NCBI GenBank assembly: GCA_038496675.1
Contig: CM076669.1
Coordinates: 10,068,599 to 10,132,598 of the forward strand
Origin: Rachycentron canadum
Taxonomy: Eukaryota > Chordata > Actinopteri > Carangiformes > Rachycentridae
Direction of reading: 5' to 3'
Length of the DNA: 64,000 nucleotides
The notes under the pieces were generated by a model that was given only the letters and a program-made list of their open reading frames with translations, ran no database searches and was not told where the DNA came from. This document shows positions 17,261-31,189 of the stretch, one piece after another (position 1 is the stretch's first letter; each line of letters opens with the position of its first letter). The translations under genes and the position numbers were made by a program.

Positions 17261-18960
17261 ACAGCTCGGTCACACATAAACACACAGCACAGCTCAGGCC
17301 TTCTTTTACAATTAAAATGAATATGACAATTAGTGCTGAAGAAAATCATTTAAATAACATCTTTTAATATATTGACTTTAATCAAAGACAGAAAAAAGAA
17401 GCTACTGAAAGTTCTTCAGAAATACAGAGAATATGTTCAATTAATTTCCAAATGATAATATCTAAATTATGACTTTTACTAATACACATAAGAAACTGGT
17501 TTAGAAACAATGGTTTCAGTTTGAAATTATGTCAAATTATGTCTTTTGAGCAACTAACACAGAACAGGCTGAGATCAATGTAGCTCATTTATTTTTAGCC
17601 TCCATTAAATGATATTTACCGACACAATTAACTGGAAAAATACTGTCATTTAAAATGACTGCCCAAAACAGTAACAACTAACAAATTACATTTTAAATTA
17701 GTAATAATAATAATAATAACAATGATGATAATAATCATGAGATCTCAGACATCAAGAGCAAATTAATGATGTATTATTTACAACCAATTCTAACTTAATA
17801 GCACTCGTACAGAAACTCAGTCGGCCAGCAGAATTTCCAGTTGCAGATTTGCTGTAATGCTGTTGAGTTGATTAGAAAAGTGAGAGGAGAGTGACTGAGA
17901 GAGTGAGTGAGTGAGTGAGTGAGTGAGTGAGTAAGAAGTGAGGAGGGAGGGAGTGAGTAAGTCAAGCCACCCCTCTTCCCAAAGCTTATTTATTCCTCCA
18001 GCATCCAGCCCACTGATTAGGCAGCTACAGACACTCTTAATGCCTCCCCACAATGAATGAGCTGCTGCAATTTCAATGGGCTTATCTGTTGTGCTGTGTT
18101 CAGTAAATAATGCTGCAGCTGACAGTGGCCTCGAACGCATCATCCGACGTAGCTAATGCTATGTTGGGATTAGTCGTGTTGAATGAAGTCTTGTCACCGA
18201 GCAGGGGAAGCTGTGCCAAGCTCCAAACAGTTTACAGGACCCTCCGCCCCAAGTGGAACAAATAGAATGTAATTAAGGAGAGATGAGAGCATGGAGGAGG
18301 TGTAGTTGTACAGGGACGCACAGACACTAACATATGCACACACAAACACATACTCTCACATTTACTTCAGCAAATGCAAATGGCTCTTTGTTATTTGCTG
18401 TGCCTTTTAATACCCAGAGAGAGTAAAATACCTTTTTTCCACATTATGGAATTTGTCATGTTCAGTTGGAGCTGTCATAGCTAGAACAGTGTGCGCTAAT
18501 GTGTGTAATCTGCTTTGCAACACATCAATTATGATGGATATTGCTACACTGCCATGCTTCCAGGGTTTTTATACAAGCCTGCAGGGGAATCAGTCTTTTC
18601 TTGTTAGGCAACCTGTTTAGTAAATAATGATCCACTTTGAGCCTCGCTGATGCTGTATAATGTGATGTGTGTGCTTGTGTGTGTACACATGCGTGCATTC
18701 GGTATAGCATGTGTGTGGTGGTGCTTTGGTGCACAAGGATCAAGCCAACTAGATCAAAAAACACTTACGTGCAGGCTGGAATTCAATCATGTCTGCGCTG
18801 TGTGAAAACACATGTCACGGAGAAACCTAAACCACTTCTGAATGTGCAACGAGCCCATATGTAAAAACTATAAATATTATTAGTGACTTGTAAAAGTATT
18901 TCCAGAGGTGTCTGAGCTAACAAAGAGACAGAAAGATAAATATTTAGATCTTGCACTGAG
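17261..18960. other. Gene-free interval
   Basis: AT-rich first part with (TAA)n at 17702-17719, then a (GAGT)n array at 17901-17932. The segment 17960-18200 is complex and motif-rich, and may be regulatory. Degenerate CA repeats occur near 18320-18360. Confidence 0.5.
17901..17932. repeat. (GAGT)n microsatellite
   Basis: Eight GAGT units in tandem. Confidence 0.95.
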
Positions 18961-21032
18961 TCAAAAAAAATGATTTTTTTTCCAAATCAGCTTTTACCAG
19001 TCTGTTTTTTCTTGCAGGCAGGCAGGCTCCAGGGTGCATGTTCTCCACCTCTCCCCGTCACTGTCATCTTTCCTATCACCTCCAATAATACCACCTCTGT
19101 GTTTGTCTGTGTTGCTGCCTTCATCTCCCTCTGTCCCTAACTTTTCACTTCATTTTGAACTCTCTTTTTTGTGAGTACGTCTTAGCCCTCTCCATTTTGC
19201 ACAAATACTTTTTGCGCAACACGTTTTTTTCCAAGCAAGGTTCGGGAACACGCCTCACTTGTCTTATAAATGATGTTCTCCCACCTCACACTCCCTACCT
19301 TGCTGTCTCCAGGACAGGCTGATAGAATACAAGGAGAGAGTGGCACAGATTTAATCTTGTACTTGCAGTGGGTGCACTCCAGTTCTCTCCTTCCCTCTCT
19401 GTCTCTAACAAAGTCCAGTTTTCTGTGGACCACAGGTTTGAAGAAGGCCAGCCCTTTTCAAACAGTCTAACTATTGCTTGGATTTGACTCATTCACCTCC
19501 TGGTTTGTTCCCCTTCACAGATGCAGACGAAAGAGCAGGAACATCTAGTTAACTTATCCAGAACAAGCTCCAATGGCCAAAGCAGGAGGGATGAAAGTGT
19601 TTCTTCTGCTCAAGTACAATTTGACAAAACACTTGTTCTTTGGACTTTTCAGTGAAGGAACAAGGCCCTCTCTAAACTCAGGGCCCACCTTGCAAGCCAG
19701 CTCCATGCAGTTGGAGTAATGTTTCGCCAATATGCTCAGAAAGGGCTTTAGCTTTGGGCCCTTGGGAACTACAGCAGATCGCATGGAGATCCTTTGTCAG
19801 ATCCCGACTACACTACATTCAGTCAGTCAGTCAGTCAGTCAGTCAGTCTGTTGGAAAGATAGAGAGGCAGGTAACAGACAGCGAGAGAAAGGCCCTTCAC
19901 TCCTAGATGAACACATTCTTTAGTGTCAGCATAAAACCCTTAGCTGCACTGGGACTCGCTCACAGACACTGCTCTATGTATGTGTGTGTTTTTTTGCCCA
20001 CTGAAAGTGTGTCTTCACACACCTCTGTCAGAGTGAAAAACTGCTGAGATTTTGGTGGCTTAATCTGAGATTGGGACAGACACCACTGGATATTCTATTT
20101 ACTCCATGGAGCTGCTCCCCAATGTCCCATAAAGCCCCTCGCCTCTGAACTAAGCTGGTCAGGGTTAAAGCTCCCCAGCGACGGGAGACTGAGTACCTGC
20201 CCAGAGTGAGTGTGTGTGGCTGTGTGTTTATGTGTGTCTGTCTATGTGAACACACAGTGCTGTCCCCCGCCTCTCTCCAGTTGTAATGGCTTTATTTATG
20301 AAGTGGCACCAGCAGTAACAGGCAGGCGATAAAGGAGGAGATAGCACAGCAAAGCTGCATGCCATGCCGTGGCCTGCAGCCATGTTATCCGTATGGCTTT
20401 TAAAAGATTGATACGATTTGATGCTGTGTGTGCATCATGTGAGTGAGGAGCAGGAGAGATGAGGTAAATACTCCTGCGAGAGAAGCAGGAGAAGGTATAG
20501 GAGGTGATAATTCACTCACTCCAGGAATATGTTTACCTTAACAACTGAGAACTGAAAGGTCTTTCAAAGTCGATATGAAACAATTGTTACACTACATCCA
20601 CATTTTTATTTAATGCTGGAAACTAGATCCTTGAATAACAGGGAAAAGGTGAACATAACTGATAATTTCAATTATGCTTGCTGAAATATGCTGCACATTT
20701 TGAACAATAGCAGCTCATTTTACTCCAGACCAGACTGATGCTTAGCCCATAAAAGCCTTATCTTTCATGCACAAGGAAGAAGAAATTATTGTTTGATTGA
20801 ATGATTGTTTTGACACTACCACTGAGTGAAAAGAAAACACAACTGGAAGCATTGTAATTATGCTTACGAGACAACAATATAAATGTCAGACAATATAAAA
20901 ACCACTAATGCCATCACTCATTTAGAGTTGTTCTTATTAACTCAAAATGCCGTAGTCACAGTCAGGCTTGAGTGAAGAAAACTTTTTTCCTGTGAATGAA
21001 TGATTTTCTACAAAGTCCACCTGCACCTGGAG

Positions 21033-21034
<2 letters not shown>
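18961..21034. other. Gene-free interval
   Basis: Contains a (TCAG)n array at 19819-19847 and pyrimidine-rich DNA at 19040-19170. The segment 20281-20480 is complex, with TTTATTTATG and CATGCCATGCCGTGG words, and looks enhancer-like. No coding evidence. Confidence 0.5.
19819..19847. repeat. (TCAG)n microsatellite
   Basis: About seven TCAG units. Confidence 0.95.

Positions 21035-21096
<62 letters not shown>
21035..21096. repeat. (AC)n microsatellite, 31 units
   Basis: An uninterrupted 62-bp AC array. It produces long false His/Thr open frames on both strands. Confidence 0.97.
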
Positions 21097-21098
<2 letters not shown>

Positions 21099-24000
21099 GT
21101 GCCTCTGAAAACAGAAAATGAGGACATTTCCTCAGTATTCCCCAAGGCAGCGGCCTCCTGGCCAATGAGACCAGCAAGTTTCCTAAAGATGCAGAAACCT
21201 GTTGGAACACACAGAACTCATTCAAACTCTTCTGCTTGTCCTCTTCCCCTCTTCCCTTCCCCCCTCTTTCCAAACTCTCCCTCTTTGCTGCTTGCTGTAC
21301 TTTAAGTTTGTGCGAGCAGCAGAAAGCATTAACCTCTTTCCTGCAACCTCTGTTTCACACACACCTGTGCGCCGGCTAAACCCGTCATTAAAATTAACAT
21401 ATGACTTGCCATTAAATGAGCACATTCGCCATGTTTTTCTTTCTCGTCGTGCCGCTGCAAGCAAACTGCTGAGGGAACTCAACTGTTCTCTGGGGTGCCA
21501 TTTTTGAGTTGTTTACCCAAATAACTAATGTGATTTATTGTTTCTTTCAGACCCAATGACAGTGAATTGATGGCGTCTGACCACGACCAACGGCGCATGA
21601 CGGCAAAAACAGCAATGCATTCACGTGCAAATGGAAAGCAAAGTTTAATGCAAACCAAATGCCTAAATGAGAACTGAACAAAATGAGGGAAGGCTGCTGT
21701 CATCACAATCACCAGATGTGTGTATCAGAATAGACAGACAGAGAGTAAAGAGAAGAGGAGGTGAAGACTCTTTCTCTAAATATAGCATTTGGCGTTCATA
21801 GCCTCTGTTAGATCCCATATTTCAGTCTGACCGTGATCTAAAGACAAAGCAGGAGTTCACTGATTCTCCTCTTGTCTAGTTTTTTTAAACCCATGCCTGA
21901 ATTCTGCCTAAATTTACAGCTAAGACAACAGAGCAGGCCTTTCAGATGTGTCATCTCAGCAAACTGCTCGTTTGTTAGCAGAGATGTTATACTCGCTGTC
22001 AAGCCGAGGTCCCATCTTGTTTTGCCAGGTGGATGGGGGCCCTTCCCGCCTGCTCTGGCTGACTGTTTTGATCCAAAGCAGCTGGTAGGACGCGACACCC
22101 GTTTAGTCTGAGAAATCAGCCAGTACAAACAAACACCTCGCTTGCTCTGTAGCCCAGCGCAGCCCAGTGCATCTGCCAACCATTATAACCTCATATCTGC
22201 GTCATATCAGCCTTCTCACAAAATAAGCCAGATTCAGTTTCCAGGCCAGCAAATAAACAAAACAGGCCTGAGGCATCATTATTCATTATTAAGGATGATA
22301 TAGCTGATGCAGGGGCAGTTTACAAAGTACACCTCCAATGCCCACAGAATTCCAAATGCCCCAGTCTGCATACCTCATCTCTCATGGGAAATTGGAAAAG
22401 TGCTACTCACAGGTGTTGTGGGTTACGCATGGCATTGCTGACAAGGAGGAGAGGTGACATGTCTTTAAGATATGCCATTACCTCATATGGAATTTATTCA
22501 TTTTTATTCATTTATTCATCTTGTCATCAAACACAAAAGCCAATTGCAAGTTAGTGTAAGAAGAGCACAACCTGTGAAATCTCTAACTTATGGAAAACTC
22601 TTGTCGTCTTTCTGACACATACAAGGTACAAACATGCAGCTGATGGGTGTATGTTGTCAGTCATTCCAATGCAAAACTGCCAGGCTGATGAAAAAAAAGT
22701 GCTGCGTTAAGCAACTCTGGAGTGTCACAGTGGTTGAAGTTAACTTGTAGGCCTACTGAGCGCTACTCCCCAGGGTGCAAAATTGTTACAAAGTAAGGAA
22801 GCGCTTTTGTGTTGATGGAGGGAAACCGAAAACCACTGTGGTTGATTACAAGGACTTGAAGCATGAAGACACCTCGCTACACTGTCGGGGAGAGACAAGA
22901 AGAAAGAGAGAGCAGGAAAGTGAGAGTAAGGGCAGAAAGAACGAGGAAAAAATGGAGGAAAGTGGCGTAACGTTGGAGACGGAGCGAAAGAAGAATGTGT
23001 GTGTGTAAATTAATGTGGATGTGTTTAAAAGGGTGAAAGGGAGGGTGGGTAGTTTTGGCTTGTTTTACTTGGCGTACCTGCCCGGAGAAGCAGCCACGAA
23101 CAGGAAGGTCTAAAAGTTAATTACATCAGCTGTCCGAGCCAAAATAAATGTCAGCCCCTGATGGACGCTGCAACACGTCCTCGCCTCTTGTTTGCCTCTC
23201 AGCAGGCACTTCACCTGCTTTAAGTTAGATTATCTGAGCACCAATGACCTGCACAGAAGTCCATGCAAAATACACTATCTGTGAAAATCAGTGAAATAGA
23301 GTTGCTATACATATGTTTGTATTAGAGTTATTAGAGCAGCAACCTCTTTTGTTGTTGCTGTTTAGTGTTTGTCCATCTCTCTGTTAATTTGTCTGCATCT
23401 GTTTCTCCAAATGCATGAGTCTGCCTCTGAGTCTCGACCATGCTCTTTTTCCCCTAGCTATGTTCATTAAGCAATCCTGGCTCCAAAGCACTGCTCCTGG
23501 TCTTTCTTGCCTGTTAATCATTCTTAATTTCACATAGCACCTAAGGGTGCCCTTCCTTGCCCACTGCTTTCACCAACTCAGCCCCTCTGGCCTCCCCTCC
23601 TACGTCAACGGGTCTGGCCATCTTTACCAATTCAACCCTGAGCCTCCACACTATCCACCCTCCAAGCAATGTGGACCTTAAACCATGTTATCTCCCAGTG
23701 CACGCTGATGATCCCTGCAACATTAGCATAACTTAACCCAGCACCTCTGATCAGCCTTTTTAAGTCACCACAGAGAGACAGAATGCTTTGACACTTCGGA
23801 GAACATAATGCACTCTAATATAGGGTCATAACTTATAGAAATATATGGAAACATCTTGTAGAACATTATCTTAACATGAACATTTGATATATGTTTATTG
23901 TGTGCATACTAATCATTACATTGCCTGTAGAGGGTCAGTCATTCATCCTCTACCCACATGTGTTGATCATATACTTCATACATATACATCCACTTTAACC

Positions 24001-24650
24001 AGCATCAGACAGACCAGGCATATGGAAAAAGTAAGTGTCCTATGTATAAAAAAAGGACTTGTTTCTACTTGCTTGGCAATGAAATATGATCCAGATCTTC
24101 CCTTTAGATAATCACCAGGTAAACAGCAGAAATACAACATTCACATCAGAGAGTAATCGACCAGGAATGTGTGCTTCTGTGTATTGGATTGGCCGACGTG
24201 TCCCATTGCTGGATGATGCTGCATTCTGTTATTTTTTTTTCCTCCTCAGGCTCCAGATGCAGAGGAGAAAACACACATACTAGGCGCGTCCAGAAAAAAA
24301 AGTTGAAACTGGTTCAACCTCTGCCATAACACAATGCAATGTCATCTGGCAACAGAGACAAAACTTTGGGCATTGTTTTGGATTCCTGGACCTCCTGACT
24401 TCCTGGCCCTTATTTCGTTTTCTTGTATGAGCCTGTAGCAACACAGACACACCAATCCTGCCCTGTGTCCTATTTTTGATACGAATCCCAGCTAGCAACT
24501 GCCAAAATACCAGCAGTGCCTGTCTAAATCAACTGTTCTTTTCCATATTTCCATGCTTTATAAGAACCCTCTTTCTCTTTAATCCACCCTTAACTACAAA
24601 GTATCCATTGAGATGGATTTTTGATATCACTGTGGCTTAAATGTTAGCTT
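21097..24650. other. Gene-free interval
   Basis: Pyrimidine-rich at 21228-21290, purine-rich at 22890-22990. Complex homeobox-motif-rich sequence lies at 22200-22330 (ATTATTCATTATTAAGG) and 23460-23720. The short open frames show no family similarity. Confidence 0.5.
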
Positions 24651-25553
24651 GTGTGCTAATCAGAAGATCTTTTCATGTGATGATATATAGTATTGTGACA
24701 TGATGAAGGAGAAGGGAGTGGGCAGATGGCAGAAGGTGGCACATATCGCATCTTCCTCACACTGTCAGTAGTAGCGTCTTCTCCTGTCTTCTTCTCTCCT
24801 TTCCTCTCCTGTCTTCTTCTCTCCTCTGTTCTCCTCTCTAGCCCTTCTCCTCCTCTCCTCTTTCCACTCATGGCGGGAACAGTGCGTGGGAGTTGCTCAG
24901 GAGACATCATCATGAGCCACTTCACTCGAGTGCTGCCTTCAATCAGCCCTCAAATTAATATTAATCATTTCTCCATCCCCCCACACAACAAGCCCTTCTT
25001 CTCCACGCAGCTGCTGATAAATACTGATGTGAAGAACAGCAGCAAATAAAGCATTTACAGATGTGGTTTATGGATATATGTCAGTGACCACTCCTTGGCA
25101 ACACACAGACTCTCATCCCTTTCTTCTCCCTACCTCCCAGTGGCTTTACGGTTCAATCTGCCATTCAAGACTTAATTGTCCTAATCACTACTGAAGGTCA
25201 TGGCTACTCAGCTATACATCTCCCTTCCTCTGCCCTGTCCTTCTCATCTCTCCTCTCTTCTCTTTTCCAGCCCCTTCCTTTCCTACTGTATATTACTTCC
25301 ACAGAAGAAGAAACTGTCCATTAGAACTCTTTAAAAGAAATGGATAATGAATGAAAGTGTAATTGAAACCTTAATTTTCTGACTTTTTTCCACACAGGAG
25401 TCTGTAAGAGAGCAAGTTATCTTCTTGGAAACATCTACAACCTTGCTACAACCGACATGGATAGGAAAAAAAAGGAGAGAGACAGAGAAAGAATGAGAGA
25501 TAGGAAGAAAATATGAGCACTAAAATCAGAAGTGATCATCCAGAGGAATGTTT

Positions 25554-25555
<2 letters not shown>
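24651..25555. other. Gene-free interval with polypyrimidine tract
   Basis: 24776-24865 is almost pure pyrimidine on the + strand and contains an exact 20-bp direct repeat (24781-24800 and 24806-24825, period 25). The following 24880-25040 is complex, with ATTAATATTAATC. No coding evidence. Confidence 0.55.

Positions 25556-25558
<3 letters not shown>

Positions 25559-25610
<52 letters not shown>
25559..25610. repeat. (TG)n followed by (AG)n compound microsatellite
   Basis: About 17 TG units continue into about eight AG units without a gap. Confidence 0.95.
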
Positions 25611-25611
<1 letters not shown>

Positions 25612-25739
25612 GCTGAAGATGGCTGAAGGTCAGGGAGACATTGAGGCAATCACACTAATGAAAACAAACGAGGGATACAGTTGGAGTGAGGGAAGGAAAG
25701 CGAGGAAGGGACATATAGAGACAAGAAGAAGAGAAAGGG

Positions 25740-25740
25740 A

Positions 25741-25768
<28 letters not shown>
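25740..25768. repeat. (TG)n microsatellite
   Basis: Fourteen TG units, 130 bp after the preceding compound array. Confidence 0.95.
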
Positions 25769-25771
<3 letters not shown>

Positions 25772-28343
25772 AGTGTGAGAGAGAGGAGAGATAGTCCACT
25801 TTTCCCCAGACTAATCAAACACAACACAGTGCTATAAAAGGCTGGTGAGAATGTACAGATACATACGCAGACTCTCACAGCCTGTACTGTTCTTTTATTT
25901 ACATGCCCTCCTAACCTTTGAGGCTTGAGGGGACACACACTCACACACACACATACATTCTGTACTGTACATACACATGCAAACACACACAAACACACAC
26001 AAGTACACATGGCAGTCGCAATATGTGAAGGTTATTCCTGCAGAGGGATGACAGTGTTTATTCAGGGCTGGCAGGCAGACTCTGTGACATTCAGCTTGGA
26101 GAAAATGATTAATGCTACAATATACATAGGCACGAGGAAAAAGAAGAAGAAGAAAAAAAGGGTTGCACTGTTCCTTCACAGAGAGCAGAGCCCTTTGTAG
26201 CCACGTATACATCCAGCTGTCTTTCTGTAGCTCACTGGGCTACTTTTGCATGTCTGCAAGAACGGGTTGAAATTACAGTGATTATTAATCTGATATCTGA
26301 TGCTTTGTCAGTTTTCATATCAAAACCCCTAATTTGCTCTAACGTGTATTAATATAGCAAGGGAGGGAAATATGGAAGGAAACAAAAGTGTGATTCTGAA
26401 GAAAAGAGAGGGCAGTGAAAAGGAGAGATGTACATGAGATGTAAATGAATAAAAACTCTATTAACAGACTGAATGTAAAGGAACTGGATTTTTAATTAAC
26501 ATTGCTGCTAATTAATTAGTGACTGTAGATCAAAAAGAGAGAGATAGAGAGGCACATGGATATGTACAGTGCATGAGCACTCTCACACATACAAATTTAA
26601 TGCAAATTGCCTCAAATACCCACACACGCACACAATTATACTGTAATCATGCTCTCCACATAATCACACGCTATCTGACCAATCGGAAAGCATGTGGACC
26701 CACCAATAACATCACCTGGATATTATTGAGAGATGAGTAGTCATCAATAAGCAGAGGGCCTGTTGCTGCACATAGAGGCACTGCCTTGGGCCAAGGCCTA
26801 AAATGATCACTTTCACACAAGAAGAGGGAAAAAAAAATCGACTTAGTGTAGTTAATGTATAATTCCAGTGCAGGTGGAAGTGACTTTCAACATTTTTTTT
26901 AACCTAATTCATCTAATTATGGGAGCATCATTTATAGATAATTTTCATATCAAATGGTTGATTAAAAATGGAAAGTAATCTGTCATTAAACACCCACTGC
27001 TCTGCCTGCAGGATGTTAATATTATATACAACTTTCACAGCCTGCTAGTACCATGAAATCTTGCATGAATACTAACATATCATTTATGTATCAATGGATT
27101 TGACACTTGTCTCTGGGGCCATAATGGCTATTTTCAAAAACAATCCAGGTGCAATATACAACAGAGTGCAACTGAAACAAAAATATGGTATGTCAGAGGT
27201 CAGTGCCAGAGGTTAAAAGTTATTACGGTATAAGTGTGGTTTGGTATAAGTGGGGTTAGGAAGGATTAAAAGAAAGAACAATGAAAACTGTAGACAGGGA
27301 GGAGTTAGTTGAGCAGTCAGCTATTTCACAGCATGTCAGTTTAGGTGTTATTTCAGTCCCTGGAAGAATTCAGCATAATACAAAGTACAAATAGTCCTAC
27401 CAGCCACCTTCATCAGCTTGCTATAAATAATTAGGTAAACTGTAAAAATAATGATTATTACGGGCATTATTACTATTAATTAATAAGAGTACTGTGCAGT
27501 GCAGAAATTAAGAATGTCAATTCAGCATTAAGAGGACAGTCAAAGTCATGAAACAAGCTACTTTTAGTTGGAACCAAGTGAAATAAAACAACATCAGCCA
27601 GTTAGCACTTAGAGAAGTAAAAATCTAAGGCTCTAAATTAATCATTTGGGATGATAAATGCAAGACTGATTTGGCTGATTGGTCCAGTCAACTAACCAAG
27701 CAGTCTGTCAGCCAGTCAGTCAATCCAGCAGTCAGCAAGCCGTTAAATCACCTGACGAGCCAGCCACACGGGGAGCCAAACAATCTGACTCAGCAGCTCT
27801 CAGACAGCATCCTGGCTGAGCTGGGTTGCTCCGCGCTGGCCTATTCCACTTCAGAGGAAGCCCTTTAGTTTATTTTTCATTGGAAGGGGATTTGGCTGCT
27901 ATCAAGTGGTAGCAGCCCAGTATCAAACATACGTCTGGCTTGTAAACAGGCAGCTGGCAGCTCTCCAAGCTCCCCACAGCGTGCAGCACGGCCGAACTGA
28001 GCGGAGTGGAGTGACACTGATCCCACCCCTATCACTCCCCGACAGCCTGCGCTAATAGACCCTTCAAACACTCTCACGTCTATCTATATTTTATTTCAGA
28101 CATGCCAAGTGTGTTGTGTGTATATGTGTTTATGTGTGCATTTGTGTGCTATGATTCTGGATGTGCATTATGTGGATGTGTGTGTGTGTGTGTGCGGGCG
28201 CGCATCTTCTGCCTCCTGCGTGTCTCTCTGGATGAGGCATCTTCTTTATTGCTTGTTGTTGACATGGATCCCTTTAGCCCCTAACAGCAGTCAGCGGGAG
28301 GGCTAAGCTGCTAACCAGCCACTCTGAGACACACACACATACA

Positions 28344-28345
<2 letters not shown>
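25769..28345. other. Gene-free interval
   Basis: Interrupted CA repeats at 25930-26003, opposite in phase to the TG arrays just upstream. AT-rich complex sequence with homeodomain cores lies at 26270-26540 and 26860-27060. A 15-bp tandem duplication (GGTATAAGTG.GGTT) is at about 27227-27258. A GC-richer complex block lies at 27760-28080. Degenerate TG repeats occur near 28176-28194. Confidence 0.5.

Positions 28346-28439
<94 letters not shown>
28346..28439. repeat. (CA)n microsatellite, 47 units
   Basis: The longest uninterrupted array in the window, 94 bp; probably highly polymorphic and a potential Z-DNA former. Confidence 0.97.
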
Positions 28440-28442
<3 letters not shown>

Positions 28443-31189
28443 TCACACATTGCACTGCTTCACGAGTTGAAAAGCATTATTCAGCAGGTCAACAGCCGCT
28501 CTCACTGCTTACAAGTGTGTGTGTTTATGTGTGTGGAGCTGTTGTGTATACAGCATGTGTGTGTCTGCCGGGTGTGTATGTGCGTGCTTGCACCCAGCGC
28601 TTCAGGCTAAGGCACTCAGAGTGAAATTATGTTCTCAGACTGGCTCCGTGTTGCCCTCTTTATCCTGACAGGCGAGGAAACAGCCACAAATAAATAAGCA
28701 GAGAGCTCTCTCCCCAGACGTGACCGCCATGGCATACTAGCACTCCAGAAGACGGCGTGAAGAAAACAGAATTGTATTTTATGGCAGGGGTGGCAGGGGA
28801 CTGTGACTCGATAAGCATGGTGTATTTGTTGTATTTGTGCCACTTAAAGTAAAGCTGCTTCTGAGGGAATAGATGTTAAAGGAGGGCGTGTGAGGACAAC
28901 AAGCATGGAGAAATTTGTTCCTGGGGCAAGGACCATTTACAGCTGCAGGCAGTTTTTTTAACCCAATAAAACTGTTAAGATTGTTGTTTATGTTCAAAAT
29001 ATTGAGATTATTTTTAGAGTCTGAATATTCAGTATAAATTATTTTGTTTACCGTCTCAAAATCTGCATTAATATTTTAAAGTAATATTCTTTTTTACATC
29101 ACCTTTGTATCATCACAGGTTACAGGTCAATAATTCAGGCTAATTATACCTCTGCTTCCGTTGAAGTCTGGTGGAGTAATTCTGCCATTACATGAGGTCA
29201 CTGAACTTCCTGAACCAATCAGAATGATAAACATGTTACTTCTCTGCCCTTCAAGGTGAAGAAAACCAAAAGGAGAGTCACAGAGCTGTCAATCAAACAA
29301 AACCGCCTGTACAGGTGTGCCAGGGGTGTGTAGGGCCTTTAAACAGTTCAACAAAACCATGGGCTCTTCTCTACAAATAAACCATCATCTCAATCGACAA
29401 GGTTTTCCTAGAGGAGAGGACATTAGTTAAATCCTGTAATCCTGAAAGCTTGTTCAATTTAAGAGATTTTAGGAACTGCATGATGAAATGTGCAAATCAA
29501 AATCTGTCTGTGAAATGGGTACTGTCAGTCTAACCACTCACTCACTGACTGATACTGCTAAATATTCGAGATTTAAATACATCCAACATTTCTTGGTGAC
29601 ACAAATATATATAACATTTGAAATTTTTATCAAATTACATATTTGTCAGGATTCCTTAAATTTAATTTGGAGCCCAGTATACAGCATACTGAACTACACT
29701 GAATGTAGCATTTTTATAGATGTGAGTGAGAAACTTGTCAGGACTCTCCGGTGGACTAATAATGTAATATGATACATATTTCCTGACTTCAAATCAAATA
29801 GGATCTTTAGAGTTTAAAATGTCTCATTCAGTTACCTCCCATCATAAGCCTCCAGAACACAGTTAATTCTCATCATCATTACTCTAAACAGCAATAAGCT
29901 AAAGTGAGAGCAGAACTTACAGTTATTCAGTTCATACAAACAAAGTCTTTTTGGAGAGACTTAGTGAGCACACAAAGGCAAACAGCAGGTTATGCAGTTT
30001 CATAATAAGCAGCCATTTTGTTTTTGCTTTTCTAGCCAGAGGGAATCTAATCCATTTTTTTGTGTGTGTTGACAGCAGTTTTATTTAAATGTCCACAGCC
30101 ATAGACAAAAAAAAAAAAAAAGAAAAAGAAAAAGAAAAAGTGAGTGTTCAAATGGTGGCTGATGATAATGAAAAGAAAACCCCTCCCCAGCTGGCCTATA
30201 AAAGACGTGCAGAGAGACATCTTTGAAGGTTCTCCTTCAAAGTCCCGGCTTGCCTCCACAGCCGCATCAGGGGATTTCTGTTATTAATTGAAGTTAATTT
30301 TCTGGGATATCAGTTTGCTGGGCACGTGGGAAAGATTGATAGCCCCCACGCGTCTCCCGAGTGTTGGGATGTGGAGGGGGACGGGCGAGAGGACAGAGAA
30401 ATGACACTGTTCCCTCACCATCCCAGAACCCAGCTTTCACTTTTATCATCCCCAAATCAAATTACAAACATCGGAGGCCAACCTTGGCTGGAGGAGATTT
30501 CCATAAGATTAATTAGGCCGGCTAGCCAAAGACAGAGTGGGCAGGGAAAATATAAAATAATAAATATAGGAGGGGGTGGTGGGGTTAGCATGGAGATGGG
30601 GGTTGGTAGAGGAATAGCGAATGAAATGTGTGCGTCTGTGTGCGTGTGTGTGTGTTGAATGTGTATGAGAATGAGCAAGTCAATTGGACAATGGGTAATT
30701 AGTGCAAGCAGCAGATTCTCAAAGGCACAGAGAGGACAGCCGAGCGGGGGCTCTCCATTGGCCCCGTGATGTGGAGGGCCGTACGGCGGGGCCCACATTT
30801 AATTAGCGCCACTTTGATACCCACAGGAGTGCCAGGGGCCCCGGGGCAACCTAAACAGTGACTGACAACCCCACACCTCCGGACGCTCCCTGCTCTCCAA
30901 TTATAGATGCACCAAGCTGAGAGGGCCCAGTGTAAACCCGCGTACAGAGGAACGAACGTGTGCACACACGCACACGCATGCACAGATACACACCTTTGTA
31001 CTGTATGTGCACAAAATGCCCAAACAAGCCATCCAACCAGGCAGCTGGCTCCAGCCTCTTCCTATTTGTGGGCTACAAATTGGCATTTGGATTAAATGGA
31101 GCTTGAGATGCCCTGAAGGCGAGAAGAGAAGACAATCTCTCACCTGGCCTGATCTTCTACCAGAGCAGACGTTTAAAATGAGGATTAAT
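28440..31189. other. Gene-free interval with possible conserved non-coding blocks
   Basis: A PBX/MEIS-type site lies at 29286-29295. An (AAAAAG)n-like run is at 30107-30140. The part 30260-30910 is complex and GC-richer, with three TAATTAG cores (30510, 30696, 30800) and CACGTG at 30323-30328. A cluster of short open frames over 30.3-31.1 kb shows no domain. Confidence 0.45.

Noticed and set aside
25532..26212. Several Cys-Val and Thr-His rich open frames
   Set aside because: Translations of TG/CA microsatellites.
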